Shown here one piece after another: positions 1 through 11,250 of a stretch of 64,000 bases of DNA. The stretch covers positions 1 through 64,000 of the forward strand of contig WTXG01000053.1 of assembly GCA_022496185.1 (NCBI GenBank), given 5' to 3'. Both the position numbers and the translations under genes were made by a program. The first letter of the stretch is position 1. Each line of letters opens with the position of its first letter. Below the pieces are notes generated by a model. It saw only the letters and a list, made by a program, of their open reading frames with translations, had not been told where the DNA came from and did no database searches. Source of the stretch: Multifurca ochricompacta (taxonomy: Eukaryota > Basidiomycota > Agaricomycetes > Russulales > Russulaceae).

Positions 1-845
1 ACTTACTGTCGCACCTCCAACATGTCTCTCCTCGGGGGTTCTCGTGCATGCGCGGCATCTCAAATCGATTCGGTAGCAGTTTGGGGCGGCCCCCAATGAT
101 CGCGGGGGAAGGGGTCACGCATACATATCGGCATACCTTTCAGCGATGGTTTGGTACGCATCTCCTGCCTCCAACCTCTTTCGAATCTCCACCAGTTCCT
201 GTTCCACTTGGAACATGCCATTGGTCAACCTCGCCATCATCTTTGCATGCTCTTTGTACCGATTGTTAAGTGTCGTGCGCAGTGTCAAGTTCTTCCGCAG
301 TCTCATTACCTCAGCTTTGAGACGCGGAAGGCGCATGTCATTCAGTACCTCGTTGATCGCGAAGGCGCGAGAGTCCTCGGCGGCCAGGTGTCCGAGCTGT
401 TCATCGGTCATGGTGTGGTGAAGACGTCCCGTATACCTTTCTCTAAATAGACTGGGGCCCCATAGACAGGGCCGTTCTTTTCATACACCCAGCTACGTCC
501 ATTCCTCCGTTGGTGTAGAATATGTACTTCGCAATGGCGACCGTCCCGTCAGCCATGGTAATCTCGAGAGGGAAATATGTCGAGGAGTTTGGATTATTGG
601 TGAAGAAGGGGAACTCTGGTACTTCGTCGTCTAACTCCATACCTAGTAGGTCATTTGGGTGTGGCTCCTCACTATGTTCAAAGTTGTCGTTTGGGTTAGG
701 GGATTGGTTCTTGACCCGGCCTCAGCAGCCTCGTAGTCGATGGGTGAGGAGGGACATGTGGAAGGGTGAGCAGAGGGAAATTCTCGACAACTACAATGGT
801 GGCCGTGAAGGCATCGATGGCAGTGTTGGCAGCGACAAAAGACAT
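1..845 (-). pseudogene. Gyp1 ORF3 (third ORF downstream of pol), broken
   Basis: This is the counterpart of the intact Gyp4 ORF3 at 52243-53448. Recognisable blocks are the start MSFVAANTAIDAF near 845, the acidic FPFF block and the DG...AKYIFYTNGGMDVAGC block (443-640), and the coiled-coil stretch ending in VEQELVEIRKRLEAGDAYQ (115-411). The C-terminal zinc knuckles are cut by the window edge. Frame breaks near 700 and 440 disrupt it. Its presence in a second copy shows ORF3 is a stable part of the element, not a chance ORF. Confidence 0.8.
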
Positions 846-921
846 GATTGATTGGATAGTGGTAGGACGTTGCTGTGAGAGCATGTACTGGGGAATTTGT
901 CTGGGATCTGGGGCTATCCTT

Positions 922-3900
922 TTAACTGCCTTTGGGCGCTTCTGGATGTTGGACATGGAACTCCGAGATAAGGACCGGGGCAAAGATATTCCCGGCTGGT
1001 TCCCACGAGTTGTCGGAGTCAGGGAACCCTTTCCACTTGATAAGGTAGTGCAGTTTGCGCCTGCGGCCTTTGTACATGGAGTCTAGAACCGCTCCACTTC
1101 CCACTCTGCTTCGCCATCAATTAATTCAGGGGGGGGTCTTGGGAAGTTTTCACTGTGCAGGGATGTTTCTTGTAGGGTGTCAAAAGCCGAGCATGGAAGA
1201 CCGGATGGATTCTCCATGTGGATGGAAGTTTGAGTTCATATGACACATCTGACAGCTTCCTTGTTATCTTGAAGGGTCCATGACATCGGGGCGCTAGTTT
1301 GGCTGTTGGATGTGACGTGCAAATGTGCTTCCCTTCCAACCAGACAAGTTCATTGGTCTGATAAGGTGTGAACTTTGATGGCCTTTCTGAGAGGGCCTTT
1401 TGCGCTTTCAACAGATTTTCATTGGCCAATTTCCTGATCTCTTCCCATTGGCTGATATGCTGTGCAGCTGAGGGGACATTTGTGGGTTTGCAGCCCAGGT
1501 GGTACCGGCGTCCATCCCATGATAAGTGAAAATGGGGAAGCCTTAGTGGTACCGTTGGGCCAGGAGTTGTGCGCAAATTCTGCAGTTGCCAGCCAGTCGG
1601 CCCAATCGTCCTGCCGTCCATTGCACCAGAATGCAGATACTGTTCTAGCCACTGGTTCGTCCTTTCTGACTGTCCATCGGTCTGTGGATGGTAGGCAGTC
1701 GAGATGTTTTGGGTGACATCTAAGACTTTACAGAGAGCTTTGGCAAATGTGGAGGTAAAAGGGGGTCCGGTCGAGATAATTTTCTCAGGGATGCCATAAT
1801 GCCTGTAGACGTGATCCAGGTAGAGCTTGGCTACTCCTTCTGCTGTAATGGACTCGTTGCATGGTATAAACAATGCTGCCTTGGAACAATCGTGGTCTGT
1901 GATGGTCAAGATGGAATCAAAGCCCCTAGAAATGGAAGTTTGACGATGAAGTCCATTGCGATGGTCTGGAACGGAGTGAGGCCACAGGAGTAATTGGGAA
2001 TAATGCTGGTGGATGTGGGTGCATGTTTACTTTATTGGCTTGGCAGTCCGCACATCCTTTCACATAGGTTTCCACGTCCTTTTTCATGTTTGGCCACCAG
2101 TAATCTTGTTTGGCCAGGGCGTATGTATTAGCAATACCAGGGTGTCCTGCAGAGGGAGGTCGTGGTGAAAATGGATCACCCCCCTCTTAATGTTGTCACC
2201 ACCGGTGACAACGAGACGATCCCGTCCTTCCACCAAAGCCGTCAACTTCTTTCAGGTTATGTGCTCTGCCCACATTCACATAGCTGCTGATTCATATTCT
2301 GCGAGACTTGGGCCCAAGATCCATGTCATGAAGACTGACGATGGCTGTCTTTGCAAAGACTTCTTCGGGGAGTACAGTGATATCATTGTTGTCCTCCTCC
2401 TGCTGCTCAAGTCGGGTCGTCGTGACAGGGCATCTGCGCGTGCATTGCGACTTCCTGCAATGTGTTTCAATACAAAGTTATATTCCTCTAGCTCGAGGAC
2501 TTCGCGCGCAACCCGTCGGCTGATTTTGTGAGGTTCTTTCCAATAGAGTAGATTGGAATGGTCGGTGTGGATGATAGTCTTGTGAGGGGTTCCCGCTAGG
2601 TATGGCCGCCAGTGTCGTAGTGCTTTTACAATGGCAAGCAGTTCTCTATCCCAGATGTCATAGTTTCGTTCGGCCGGTGAGAATGTCTCTGAGTAGAAGG
2701 CAACTGGGTGAAGTAATCCCGTTCGCGTCTCTTTGGTTTAATACGCACCATTGGCAAAGTGCGATGCGTCGACTTCTAACTCGAAGGGCTTTTCTAGGTC
2801 TGGCTGTAGAAGGACTGGTTCTGAGCCAACGATATCTCGAATGCATTCAAAGGCTTGTTGTTGTTCACTTGTCCAGTGCCAGGGTACATCTTTCTTTAAC
2901 AGCCCATTTAGTGGTTGGGCGATCCCTGAGAACCCTTGTACGAATCGTCGATAAAAGTTGCAAAATCCAATGAAGGATCGCACATCCTTGACACATGTGG
3001 GTATGGGCCATTCCCGGATTCCTTGTACCTTCACCGGATCCATCTGCACATGTCCTCCTTCTAGAATAACTCCCAAGTATTCGACACTTCGTTGTTCGAA
3101 TGAGCATTTGGCCGGTTTAGGTACAGGTCGTGTTCATGCAGGATATCTAACACTTGGTGCACCCGCTCTCGTGGTGGGTAAGGTTGTCTGGGTGGCTACA
3201 AGTATGTCTCCATATATACCACCACTCTCCAGTGAGAATGAGGTCGCGGAAAATATGATTCATCATTGCCTGAAAGGTGGCCAGCGAGTTGGTGAGACTG
3301 AAGAACATGACATTTGGCTCAAAGAGTCCTTGGTTAGTTTGAAAGCCGCTTTGCACTGATCTCCTTCTTTGATCCTGATGTTATTGTAACCCCAGCGACA
3401 TCCATCTTGAGAACAGGGATTTGTCTCGCATGGTGTCAATAGTTCTGAGATAAGTGGTAGGGGGTAGGCGTTCTTTACAGTGTAAGTGTTTATTCGTGGT
3501 AATCTTGGACAGGTTGAAGTTTGCCATCTTTCTTCTTGATAAAGAAGAATGGTGATGCGTATGGCGACTTCAATGGATGAATATATCCCTTTGCCAAGTG
3601 CTCTTCAAGGAACGCCATAAGTGCCGTTTGTTCTGTCTGAGACAATGGGTAGATTTTACAATTATTGCTGATGGGGTGTCGGGTGTGAATTCATGGCATG
3701 ATCCCATGGTCGCACAGGTGGGAAGCGTTGGATTCTTCCTCTGAAAATACCTTCCAGTGTTGGTGGTATGCTTCCGGCACCACCTCCTCAAAGGTTTTCT
3801 CTGAATGTCCTTCCACTGCCTTCTGGGCAAGCTCTGACGCTTTGGTAACAAAGCAATGTCCCGCGTCCTTGTCCTCTTCCTCTGTTCTTCGTACTGCCAA

Positions 3901-4374
3901 ATGCCGAGCCATATAGTCATATCCCATCGATGTGATCAGGACGGGGTAGAACTCCTTATCCATGGTTGCGTCACTCCAGTTAACTTTTGGTTCGAATGCT
4001 GCAAGCCAGGGATATCCTAGGATCAGATCTTTGTCTCCTAAGTTGGTGACTAGGAAGCAAATGACCTTGGTTCATTCTCCCACTTGGACGTTAAGATCAG
4101 TATAATGCATAATCTTTCCTGCTCAATTAGCTGTCCCATCGATATTCCAAATATTCTTTTCCTGGGGGAGTGCCAGCATCCCCAATCCCATGGTCCTTGC
4201 CATTTGTGGGCTAATAAAGTTGTTGGTGGCTCCTGAATCTATCAGGATGTCACGATTGGCCGTCTTCTGTGTAGTCTCGAAATGTACTGGTATTTTCAGT
4301 GATTTGAAGCGACTAGTGTACACAGAGGTTACATGTAATGCTCGTGCCCAGGCTGATGGGGTGGAGCTGGTCAA
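922..4374 (-). pseudogene. pol: Gyp1 pol remnant: protease, RT, RNase H, integrase, chromodomain
   Basis: Protease is at 4123-4374 with DSGATNNFI. RT blocks include FEPNVMFFSLTNSLATFQ (3147-3356), where the YMDD region has become a frameshifted WWYIW. The RT thumb and RNase H start are at 2738-3076, the RNase H end at 2276-2470 with NARADALSRRPD, the integrase core at 1121-1909 with YHPQTDGQSERTNQW, and the chromodomain at 922-1104 with LIKWKGFPDSDNSWEPAG. All motifs match Gyp4 pol. The protein would be gag-cleaving protease, reverse transcriptase and integrase, with a chromodomain that in chromoviruses targets insertion to chromatin. Multiple stops and frameshifts make it a pseudogene. Confidence 0.92.
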
Positions 4375-5590
4375 AAATCCTTCTTTGCGAATGCCTTTTC
4401 TACTAAGATCGCTTGCACTTCCTCACTCTCCTTCATCATGTTAGACCAAATTTCTTGTGCCTTTTCCTCTTTTGTTGGCATTTTCTTGTCGACAGTCGGT
4501 GGGTTATTGCGGACAGGTGTGACTGTAGCTTCAGCCACATGTACCCCCTTTTTGGGGCACTCCCGAGACATGTGTCCCTGTGCTTTGCAACGGAAGCATC
4601 TTCCTTCCTTCATCAACGTTTGTCTTTCATCTTTGGTGAGTGTGGCCTGTGCCCTGGTCCTGTCTGCTGAGGTATCCATGGCGTTTGGGTCTCTTTGGGA
4701 GGTGTGTGTGGGTTTAACCCCGAAGGCGGCCTTCCACTGATCATGGGTCTTTCCCTTCTTGGTATCGACTCCAAAACGTGTCTGGAAGTCGAGATAGTCT
4801 TGCTGCTGTCGTTGGGCAGCATCAACCCATGTATCCCAGTCACTGGGGTGGTGAAACTGGATGATGTTTTTAACTAATGGGTTCGGGAGTCCTTGGGAAA
4901 AGAGGTCCAGTGTCGCCTCTTTGTCTGTGTCATACCTGGCCTGATTGGCCAAGCTTCTAAATTTTGCCACATAGGCATCCAAGTCTCCTTTGTCCATCTT
5001 TAGAGACTTCAGTTCGCAGGCAGCCTTCTGCTTGGCTTGCCCGTCTGTAAACGCATCTTTAAATCACTGAGCAATGGTCTCCCAAAGACCTTCACTAGTG
5101 GTACGGTGTCCACTCTCAACTTGTTCATTCAGCCATTCCAGCTGTTCCATCGTCCAGTCATCCACTGCATCCCCGTGGATCAACGACAAGAATAAGTTGG
5201 CCTGTTGGAAGGGATTGATTATTTGGGGGACATTGTGGTTGAAGTTCTTGAAGGTTGTGAACTCCAACATGAACTTCTTACTTTGTGACCGATCCCCAGT
5301 GAAAGTTTGGGGTGGTACACCTGATAGTCGTCCCGAGGGCGGGGGAATGTTTGGTGGCAACAGGACTGGTGGGGGTGGCGGGGAGGAGGGGCTGGGTCTG
5401 GGAGCTGGGCGGCAATAGTGGACATTTTCTGTGGTGTGGTGGTACTGGTGGACTGTGTGGATATCTGGGGAGTTGTCAAAGCAGGGGCTCTGATCGTGAC
5501 AACTGTTGATGCAACTGGGGTTGTAGTCAACGCTAATACCAGTGCTTCTTCACTATGTTCTTCTATGTACTCCTCTGGTTCAGAGTCCAT
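4371..5590 (-). pseudogene. gag: Gyp1 gag with CCHC zinc knuckle, frameshifted
   Basis: The structural capsid/nucleocapsid protein. The first ATG (5590) opens MDSEPEEYIEEHSEE, and homology to Gyp4 extends upstream to about 5880 without an ATG. The capsid region (5064-5360 then 4371-4997) contains TFTGDRSQSKKFMLEF, and the zinc knuckle CFRCKAQGHMSREC lies near 4560-4600. A frameshift joins 5219-5590 to 5064-5360, and a stop interrupts near 5060. Gag ends at a TGA overlapping the pol frame (see 4374-4380). Confidence 0.9.
4374..4380 (-). promoter_or_regulatory. Candidate -1 ribosomal frameshift heptamer, Gyp1 gag/pol
   Basis: On the minus strand the gag codons read AAG GAT TTT TGA, giving the heptamer G GAT TTT in gag phase immediately before the gag stop. 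Pol is open in the -1 frame. The same heptamer in the same phase occurs in Gyp4 and Gyp2. Confidence 0.55.
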
Positions 5591-5900
5591 AACAATGGCC
5601 GGGGGATTTTCTCTCCACGGTCCTAATCCGAATTCAGGTGGGGCGGGCCCTGTAGTGACCCAAGAGTGTCGGCTATCCGAGTATCGGATACGATACCAAA
5701 CTCTCTTCTCGTCGTCGTATTCTACTGGTTGGTATCTTCTGTCGTGATAGACGTAGTATCCAAACTCGGACTCAAAGTCTTTCCAGGTGGCAGAGCCAAG
5801 TACTTGCTGTGAAAGATTATGCTCATCTCTGCGTTCGATGAGTTCTTCTCAAAATAGGGTCTGACTGCGGCTGGAAGCCACGATGGGAGACTTGACTTGA

Positions 5901-6165
5901 TGTTACGTCCAGTGCGGGACATTCCACATGACTTGTGTGACAGCGTTCTTTGCGGGTTTGGGTAAGAAACCAATAGGGTTTCTTGGAGTCAAAGTATGAC
6001 GAGTCAAAGTCCAAGAGGCTGTACTCTTAGACAATGTTAAGTGGACAAGTGCCAGAAGCACTGAGACAACTGAGCTCAAAGATCAAAGGGAAGTCCAGAA
6101 GACAAGCACCGATGTATTCAATAAGTTGAGTCTGAGGTCTACAATGTAGTTACAGCGGACTTATA
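5901..6165 (-). repeat. Gyp1 5' LTR, distal part (R/U5 side)
   Basis: It begins TGTTACGTCC on the plus strand, which is the inverted form of the LTR terminus CGTAACA seen in Gyp4. It stops at TTATA where Cop1 is inserted; the remainder resumes at 12708. Just outside it, the minus strand after the LTR reads AAGTCAAGTCT, the decayed self-primer binding site (see findings). Confidence 0.9.
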
Positions 6166-6678
6166 TGTCAAACAATCATGCTGCTGGTTATACTGACTGT
6201 GGTTAGTAGCGGTTTAGGCTAAAAGACAAGTAGTACTTCAGATGTTAGAAGAACTCTTATACAACTATACTACTGACCTAAAAGACAAGTAGTCTACAGA
6301 AGACAGTTAGTCAAAGGAAAAAGAGAGTATAGTAAAGGGAACTTACACTTCAGATGTTAGAAGAACTCTGAAGTGTAAGAGACGAAACAGACACCCTTAT
6401 ATACCCATAGGGGCCAGGGGAAATGGTCTGTGCGCACTGGGAATAAGTCCACAAGTGCCGGACAATAAACAATGAGGGATAAAGGCCATTGGCCAATGAG
6501 ATATCACATGCTTACTGCGCATTACTAAGTCCATCACTAATCAGCTGAGTAAGAAGAAAAGGAAGTGTAATAAAGATAACATAAAAAGTCCGAAACTCCG
6601 GAATCTAATCTAATCTAATCTACAGCTGAAGTGAACCTTAGATGCCTGAAGCATCTCCCGACACGTCCTGTGTCAACA
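6166..6678 (-). repeat. Cop1 3' LTR
   Basis: Plus-strand ends are TGTCAAACA and GTGTCAACA. It contains a TATA-like TATATAAGG on the minus strand (from ttatataccc). A purine-rich ATGGAGGGA adjoins it on the pol side (minus strand, about 6679-6687) as polypurine tract. Confidence 0.95.
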
Positions 6679-6930
6679 TCCCTCCATGGTGAAGGCATCG
6701 ATCATTAAGATGGAATGAATTAAATGAGCACACTGCTGTTCACAATTGAATTAACATATCACCAGCCAGAGATCCAACTTCTCTAACTCTTTGTGAGTTT
6801 TGCGTACGAGTTGTAGATTCGCTTATGCAAGTCTACACACCTCTTGCGTCACTCTCGAGGTCGAGAACGTGCTCATGTGGCATGGTGGGAAAGTGAAACT
6901 GGTGAACAAAGTCTCCAGATTCCAGCTCCT

Positions 6931-9792
6931 TCATTCCAGTACTAGTCCAAATCCAGTTACCATGTGATCAAAAGATGATCTAGGCAGAGACTTTGTAAGG
7001 CCATCTGCCAGCATCTCTCCAGTGGGAGTTCGCACCAAGTCAATCTGGTGTGATTCTACATACTCCCTAATGGCATGGTACTTTATTGGTATGTGCTTTG
7101 ATCGCCTTCCTGTGACAGGGTTTAATGCAAGATCTACTGCACCCTTATTGTCACAGTGCAGTTGTATGGGTGAACTAACTTCATATCCCAATTCCTGCAT
7201 AAAGGTTCTATACCACGCTGCCTGATTTGAAGCCTCAGCAAGGCTCATATACTCGGCTTCAGTGGTGGACTGTGCTACTGTCTTCTGCTTTCTGGAGCAC
7301 CAGCTAATGGCTCCATTAGCAAGGAAAAAGACGTAGCCTGAGGTGGAGTGGCGGTCCTCTTGATCTCCCCATGAGGAATCCGCAAAGCCATGAAGGCCTA
7401 CTTCACCATTCCCTCCAGAATAGCGCAACTTGTAGTCTTTTGTAGCATTTAGATAGGCTAAGACATACTTTGCTAGTCGCATGTGCTGTTGGGAAGGGTT
7501 GGAAGCAAATTGGCTAAGGCGTGCAACAGCAAAACTAATGTCAGGTCTGCTTCCAATCTGCACCCAAAGCAGAGACCCCATTAACTGCTGATACCTCTTA
7601 ATATCAGAGGTAGATGCTTGGTCTTCAAACTTGACCAAATGAACATCCACGCCAGAGGGTAGAGGAGTATATACTGGGTTGGAATCCCCCATTCCAAATC
7701 TCTCTACTATGGAGGATACATAGGCTGTCTGGTCGATATCCAGTGTCTTGTTAGGACGGTCCCTGGTGATGTTAACTCCAAGGTAGGACTGGATTTCGCC
7801 AAGATCGGTCATCTCATATCGGCTAGATAGAGAGTCCTTCAGCCATTGAATCTTCTTAGCGGAGGACCCAAGTATAGTGATGTCATCAACATATAAAATG
7901 ACGAAAAGTGAACCATCCCCCTCTTGGTGATGATACACATATACTCCTGCATCAGAGTACGTCCGAGTAAAGCTCAGTTCATTGAGAACTGCATGGAATT
8001 GCAAGTTCCATGCTCGGGAAGCTTGTTTGAGGCCATACAGAGCTTTCTGTAGCCTACAAACTTTGGACTCTTGTCCAGCAGCGACAAAACCAATAGGTTG
8101 CTCCATGTAAATCTCCTCATCCAGATCGCCATGTAGGAATGCCGATTTGACATCCATCTGGTGGATTTCCCAATCCTCAAGCGCGGCCAACGCTAATAAT
8201 AGTCTAAGAGACTCAAATCTGGCGACTGGGGAGAAGGTTTCATCGAAGTCCACCCCTTCTATTTGGGTGAACCCTTTTGCTACAAGCCTAGCACGAAAGC
8301 GTCCATCTGCTTTCAATTTAAAGACCCACTTGGACTTTACAGCCTTTCTACCTTCAGGAAGGTCTTCAAGGCGCCACACTTTAAGTTTTTCTAAGGCATC
8401 TATTTCATATTGACATGCCTCAAGCCAATCACTGGCGTTATCAGACTCCATTGCTTCTTTAAATGTAAGAGGATCCCTATAAGGCGATCCTGCAGCATTA
8501 AGTAGATCCATCTGACCAAGTCTGGAAGAACCTTGCACGAATTCTGCATTATCCTCATTGTAGAAGCGAGGATTCAGACGACGGTTGCGATTGGGGCGTG
8601 CAGTATCCAAGTCTAAATCTTCTTGGATTGCCCTATCTCGTCGTTCAGAGCGTGGACTTGTCCTCTGAAAATTAGGTTGAGGAATTCTGTCTGCAATCCT
8701 TTGTGATTTTCTGATTGCCTTGGTTCTTTTGGGAGGGGAGGATGGTTCCATGATTTGCGACGGAGGAGTCTGATATATAGTCTGAGGGTGTGTGGTGTCT
8801 ACATTACGTGTGGGTGTGGTAGGCTGTGGTGCTAATTGAGGAGGTACAATGTCCTCCTGTTCCTCTTCCAGGTCTTCCTCATCTTGAGGAGCCTCAGGAA
8901 CATGTGTAGCTGCTGCTGGTGGTGGCTGGACTGGGCCACCAGGTAAAGTAAATGAGCCACCTTCTGTAGGTTGCTCTATTGGTTTATCTGCTCTGCTGTC
9001 CTTTACAGAGCGGGATGGGAAGGATCTCTCATCAAATGTAACATCTCGTGAAAAGATGAGAGACCGGGTACGACTATCCCAAAGTGTATAGCCCTTAGAA
9101 GTGGGCTCATACCCGACAAAGACGGCTTCCCTGGCTTTGGGATCTAATTTACGCCGCTTGCCCTCTGGAACATGATAATAGGCTTTGCATCCAAAGACCT
9201 TAAAGTATGAGACATCTGGTTTGTTCCCAACCAGAAGCTCAAGCGGAGTTTTCCACTTATTAGAACGGATGGGAGTTCTATTATATATATGACATGCTGT
9301 CTCAACAGCACACTCCCAAAAACCAAGAGATAGGCCAGCATCGTGCAGCATGCTAGTGCCTTTTTCCATAATGGTTCTATTAAATCTCTCGGCCCTTCCG
9401 TTCTGTTGTGGGCTATACGGCATCGTAAGTTTATGCTCTATGCCATAATCTTCAAGCGTTGCCTTCAGCGCCTTGTTCACATACTCGCCACCACGATCTG
9501 TATGAAGACACTTGATTTTATGATTGAATTTATTTTCAAGTAATGTCTTCAGTTTATTAAAAACTGGTGTGAACAGATCTTTAGACTTCATTGGAACGAT
9601 TAAAGCATATCTGCTAAAGTCGTCCAAGAAGGTGGCAAAGTATAGATTCCCTTGTATTGAACTGCACTGCAAGGGACCTACGAGATCACTATGAAGGATC
9701 TCAAGGGGGGCTGACGCGCGCTTTGAAGATGGGGGAAATGGAAGACGATGGGACTTGCCCATTTCACAGCCATAACACGGCTTGTCTTCCAC
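6931..9792 (-). CDS. pol: Cop1 pol: integrase, reverse transcriptase, RNase H
   Basis: 953 uninterrupted codons. The integrase core (residues about 25-130) has LHSD, HTDRGGEY and NGRAERFNR, supplying the D, D and E. A variable P/T/E-rich linker (about 265-400) is followed by the copia RT domain (about 470-720) with WVFKLKADG, ARLVAKGFTQ and the catalytic YVDD, then RNase H (about 790-940) with FADSSWGDQ, STTEAEYMSL and HCDNKGA. Product: copies element RNA into cDNA and integrates it. The ORF starts mid-protein because the zinc-binding part of integrase lies upstream in another frame (9804-10091), separated by a one-base contraction near 9800. Confidence 0.96.
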   Translation of the reverse strand: MEDKPCYGCEMGKSHRLPFPPSSKRASAPLEILHSDLVGPLQCSSIQGNLYFATFLDDFSRYALIVPMKSKDLFTPVFNKLKTLLENKFNHKIKCLHTDRGGEYVNKALKATLEDYGIEHKLTMPYSPQQNGRAERFNRTIMEKGTSMLHDAGLSLGFWECAVETACHIYNRTPIRSNKWKTPLELLVGNKPDVSYFKVFGCKAYYHVPEGKRRKLDPKAREAVFVGYEPTSKGYTLWDSRTRSLIFSRDVTFDERSFPSRSVKDSRADKPIEQPTEGGSFTLPGGPVQPPPAAATHVPEAPQDEEDLEEEQEDIVPPQLAPQPTTPTRNVDTTHPQTIYQTPPSQIMEPSSPPKRTKAIRKSQRIADRIPQPNFQRTSPRSERRDRAIQEDLDLDTARPNRNRRLNPRFYNEDNAEFVQGSSRLGQMDLLNAAGSPYRDPLTFKEAMESDNASDWLEACQYEIDALEKLKVWRLEDLPEGRKAVKSKWVFKLKADGRFRARLVAKGFTQIEGVDFDETFSPVARFESLRLLLALAALEDWEIHQMDVKSAFLHGDLDEEIYMEQPIGFVAAGQESKVCRLQKALYGLKQASRAWNLQFHAVLNELSFTRTYSDAGVYVYHHQEGDGSLFVILYVDDITILGSSAKKIQWLKDSLSSRYEMTDLGEIQSYLGVNITRDRPNKTLDIDQTAYVSSIVERFGMGDSNPVYTPLPSGVDVHLVKFEDQASTSDIKRYQQLMGSLLWVQIGSRPDISFAVARLSQFASNPSQQHMRLAKYVLAYLNATKDYKLRYSGGNGEVGLHGFADSSWGDQEDRHSTSGYVFFLANGAISWCSRKQKTVAQSTTEAEYMSLAEASNQAAWYRTFMQELGYEVSSPIQLHCDNKGAVDLALNPVTGRRSKHIPIKYHAIREYVESHQIDLVRTPTGEMLADGLTKSLPRSSFDHMVTGFGLVLE

Positions 9793-9803
9793 TTGGCTAT
9801 TAT

Positions 9804-10504
9804 TTATTTTGAGGCCTTTACCGCCTCAGGAGCATATCTTTTTAGGGCTTCTTTAGACATATGGCCCATTCTTTGATGCCAGATTTCCAGTGAGGCAGAT
9901 GCAGTTGTATGGATACTACTTAGGACGTGTTTGCCTAGTACCCAATACAATTTGCCAAACTTCCATGCTTCCGCTATAATGTTATCGCCATATTTTATTG
10001 TTGCCTTCTTATTATCAAAGAACACAGTTGCCCCTTTTTCTACTAGGGCACTGGCGGAGAGTATTTTATGTCCTCCAGGCAAGTGGAGCACATTGCTGAG
10101 TTCCAGTCAAAACCTTGATCAGTCCTGATGATCACGGTGCCAACTCCATTTGTTTTGACTATAGAGTTGTCACCTAGTGATACTTCATGGGTGTGATCAA
10201 CTTCATAAGTATCGAAGTCTTCAAGGTTGGGACTGAAATGAGCCGTTGCTCCACTATCAAGCATCCAATAATCTGAGTTGATATCCAGATTATAGGTGTG
10301 AACATAAAGGCGAATGCGAGGTGCTTCATGCACCTCCTCTATTTTGCCACTACCATTAACTACGGTGGCTATAGTATTTACATGTTGGGCCTCAGCCCTC
10401 TTCTTGTTCCCTGCCTTGCCTTTTTTGGCATTCTCCAGGTCCTTCTTCTTCTTTGCGCAAGCGTTGGACTTGTGTCCAGGCTTTTGGCAATAGAAGCAGA
10501 CCAC
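9804..10504 (-). pseudogene. Cop1 nucleocapsid knuckle, protease and GAG-pre-integrase, two frames
   Basis: The frame at 10043-10504 has the zinc knuckle CFYCQKPGHKSNAC and the aspartic protease motif WMLDSGATAHFS. The frame at 9804-10091 has LHLPGGHKILSASALVEKG and WHQRMGHMSKEALKRY, the GAG-pre-integrase domain. The two frames are joined by a one-base shift at about 10100: GG where GGG would keep LSNVLHLPGG in frame. Together they are the middle of one gag-pol polyprotein. Confidence 0.9.
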
Positions 10505-11250
10505 CCCTTGTGAACCAGGGGCAGCAGCGGGAAGTGGTGATAAATTTTTTTTTTGTTTGATTTGACAGGTGCAGCCTTAGATAGGACTGCACTACCACTT
10601 CCCGAGGGACCTGCCAGGCGACTTTCCTCATTTAGGAACCTCTGCACAAGGTCCTGAGGAGAAAGGCGCTCTGGGTCGCCAGAGGCCAGTATGGAGCCGG
10701 CAATGGCACTGTAGGAGTCTGGGAGAGCTTTTAACAAGATGAAGCTCATTTGGAGGTCATTGACCTCCATCCCATTCTCCCTAAGGGTACTCCTGGCATC
10801 CAGGACCTTTTGTAATTGGGTCCTGAATGTCTGTCCTTCATCAAGACGGAAGGACACCAGGGCAAGCCACAAATTATATGTGGCCATGCTACCTACAGAG
10901 CCATAAAGCCGTTCCAACTTATTATACTTCTCGAAAAGAGAAGGATAATCGGCATCGGAGGTTACTTGACTGTAAACCTCCTGGGTTACATTGAGATAGA
11001 GTAGCCCAATCAACATTTCCTCTTCTCCCATCCATTCCCTAAGGATGGGGTCAACAACCTCCTTCTGCATTTTTTCTTTCTCCTCCTTGTCCTCTGGGAG
11101 GAGGGGCATATCAGGATAGGCGGTGATTATGTGCCTCCTGAGCCCATTCATCCTCAAAAGGGCATTGAAGTTGGCAGACCAAACCTGCCAGTTGGAGCCA
11201 TCAAGGCGCTCCATCTTGGAGGAGGGAGGGAAGACGATAGAGGACGGCAT
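10378..11250 (-). CDS. gag: Cop1 gag, N-terminal and capsid region
   Basis: Starts MPSSIVFPPSSKMERL at 11250. It has the copia gag signature LDGSNWQVWSANFNALL, then YNKLERLYGSVGSMATYNLWLAL and LSFILLKALPDSY-like blocks. After about residue 235 the frame is wrong: the true zinc-knuckle frame is entered at a run of ten A (minus strand, about 10545-10554), where eleven A would be in frame. Product: capsid of the virus-like particle. Confidence 0.92.
   Translation of the reverse strand: MPSSIVFPPSSKMERLDGSNWQVWSANFNALLRMNGLRRHIITAYPDMPLLPEDKEEKEKMQKEVVDPILREWMGEEEMLIGLLYLNVTQEVYSQVTSDADYPSLFEKYNKLERLYGSVGSMATYNLWLALVSFRLDEGQTFRTQLQKVLDARSTLRENGMEVNDLQMSFILLKALPDSYSAIAGSILASGDPERLSPQDLVQRFLNEESRLAGPSGSGSAVLSKAAPVKSNKKKIYHHFPLLPLVHKGWSASIAKSLDTSPTLAQRRRRTWRMPKKARQGTRRGLRPNM

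Noticed and set aside
10536..10556. Programmed -1 frameshift at the A10 run of Cop1
   Set aside because: Two further minus-one homopolymer lesions in the same element make sequence error or mutation the simpler explanation; kept only as an alternative in the findings.
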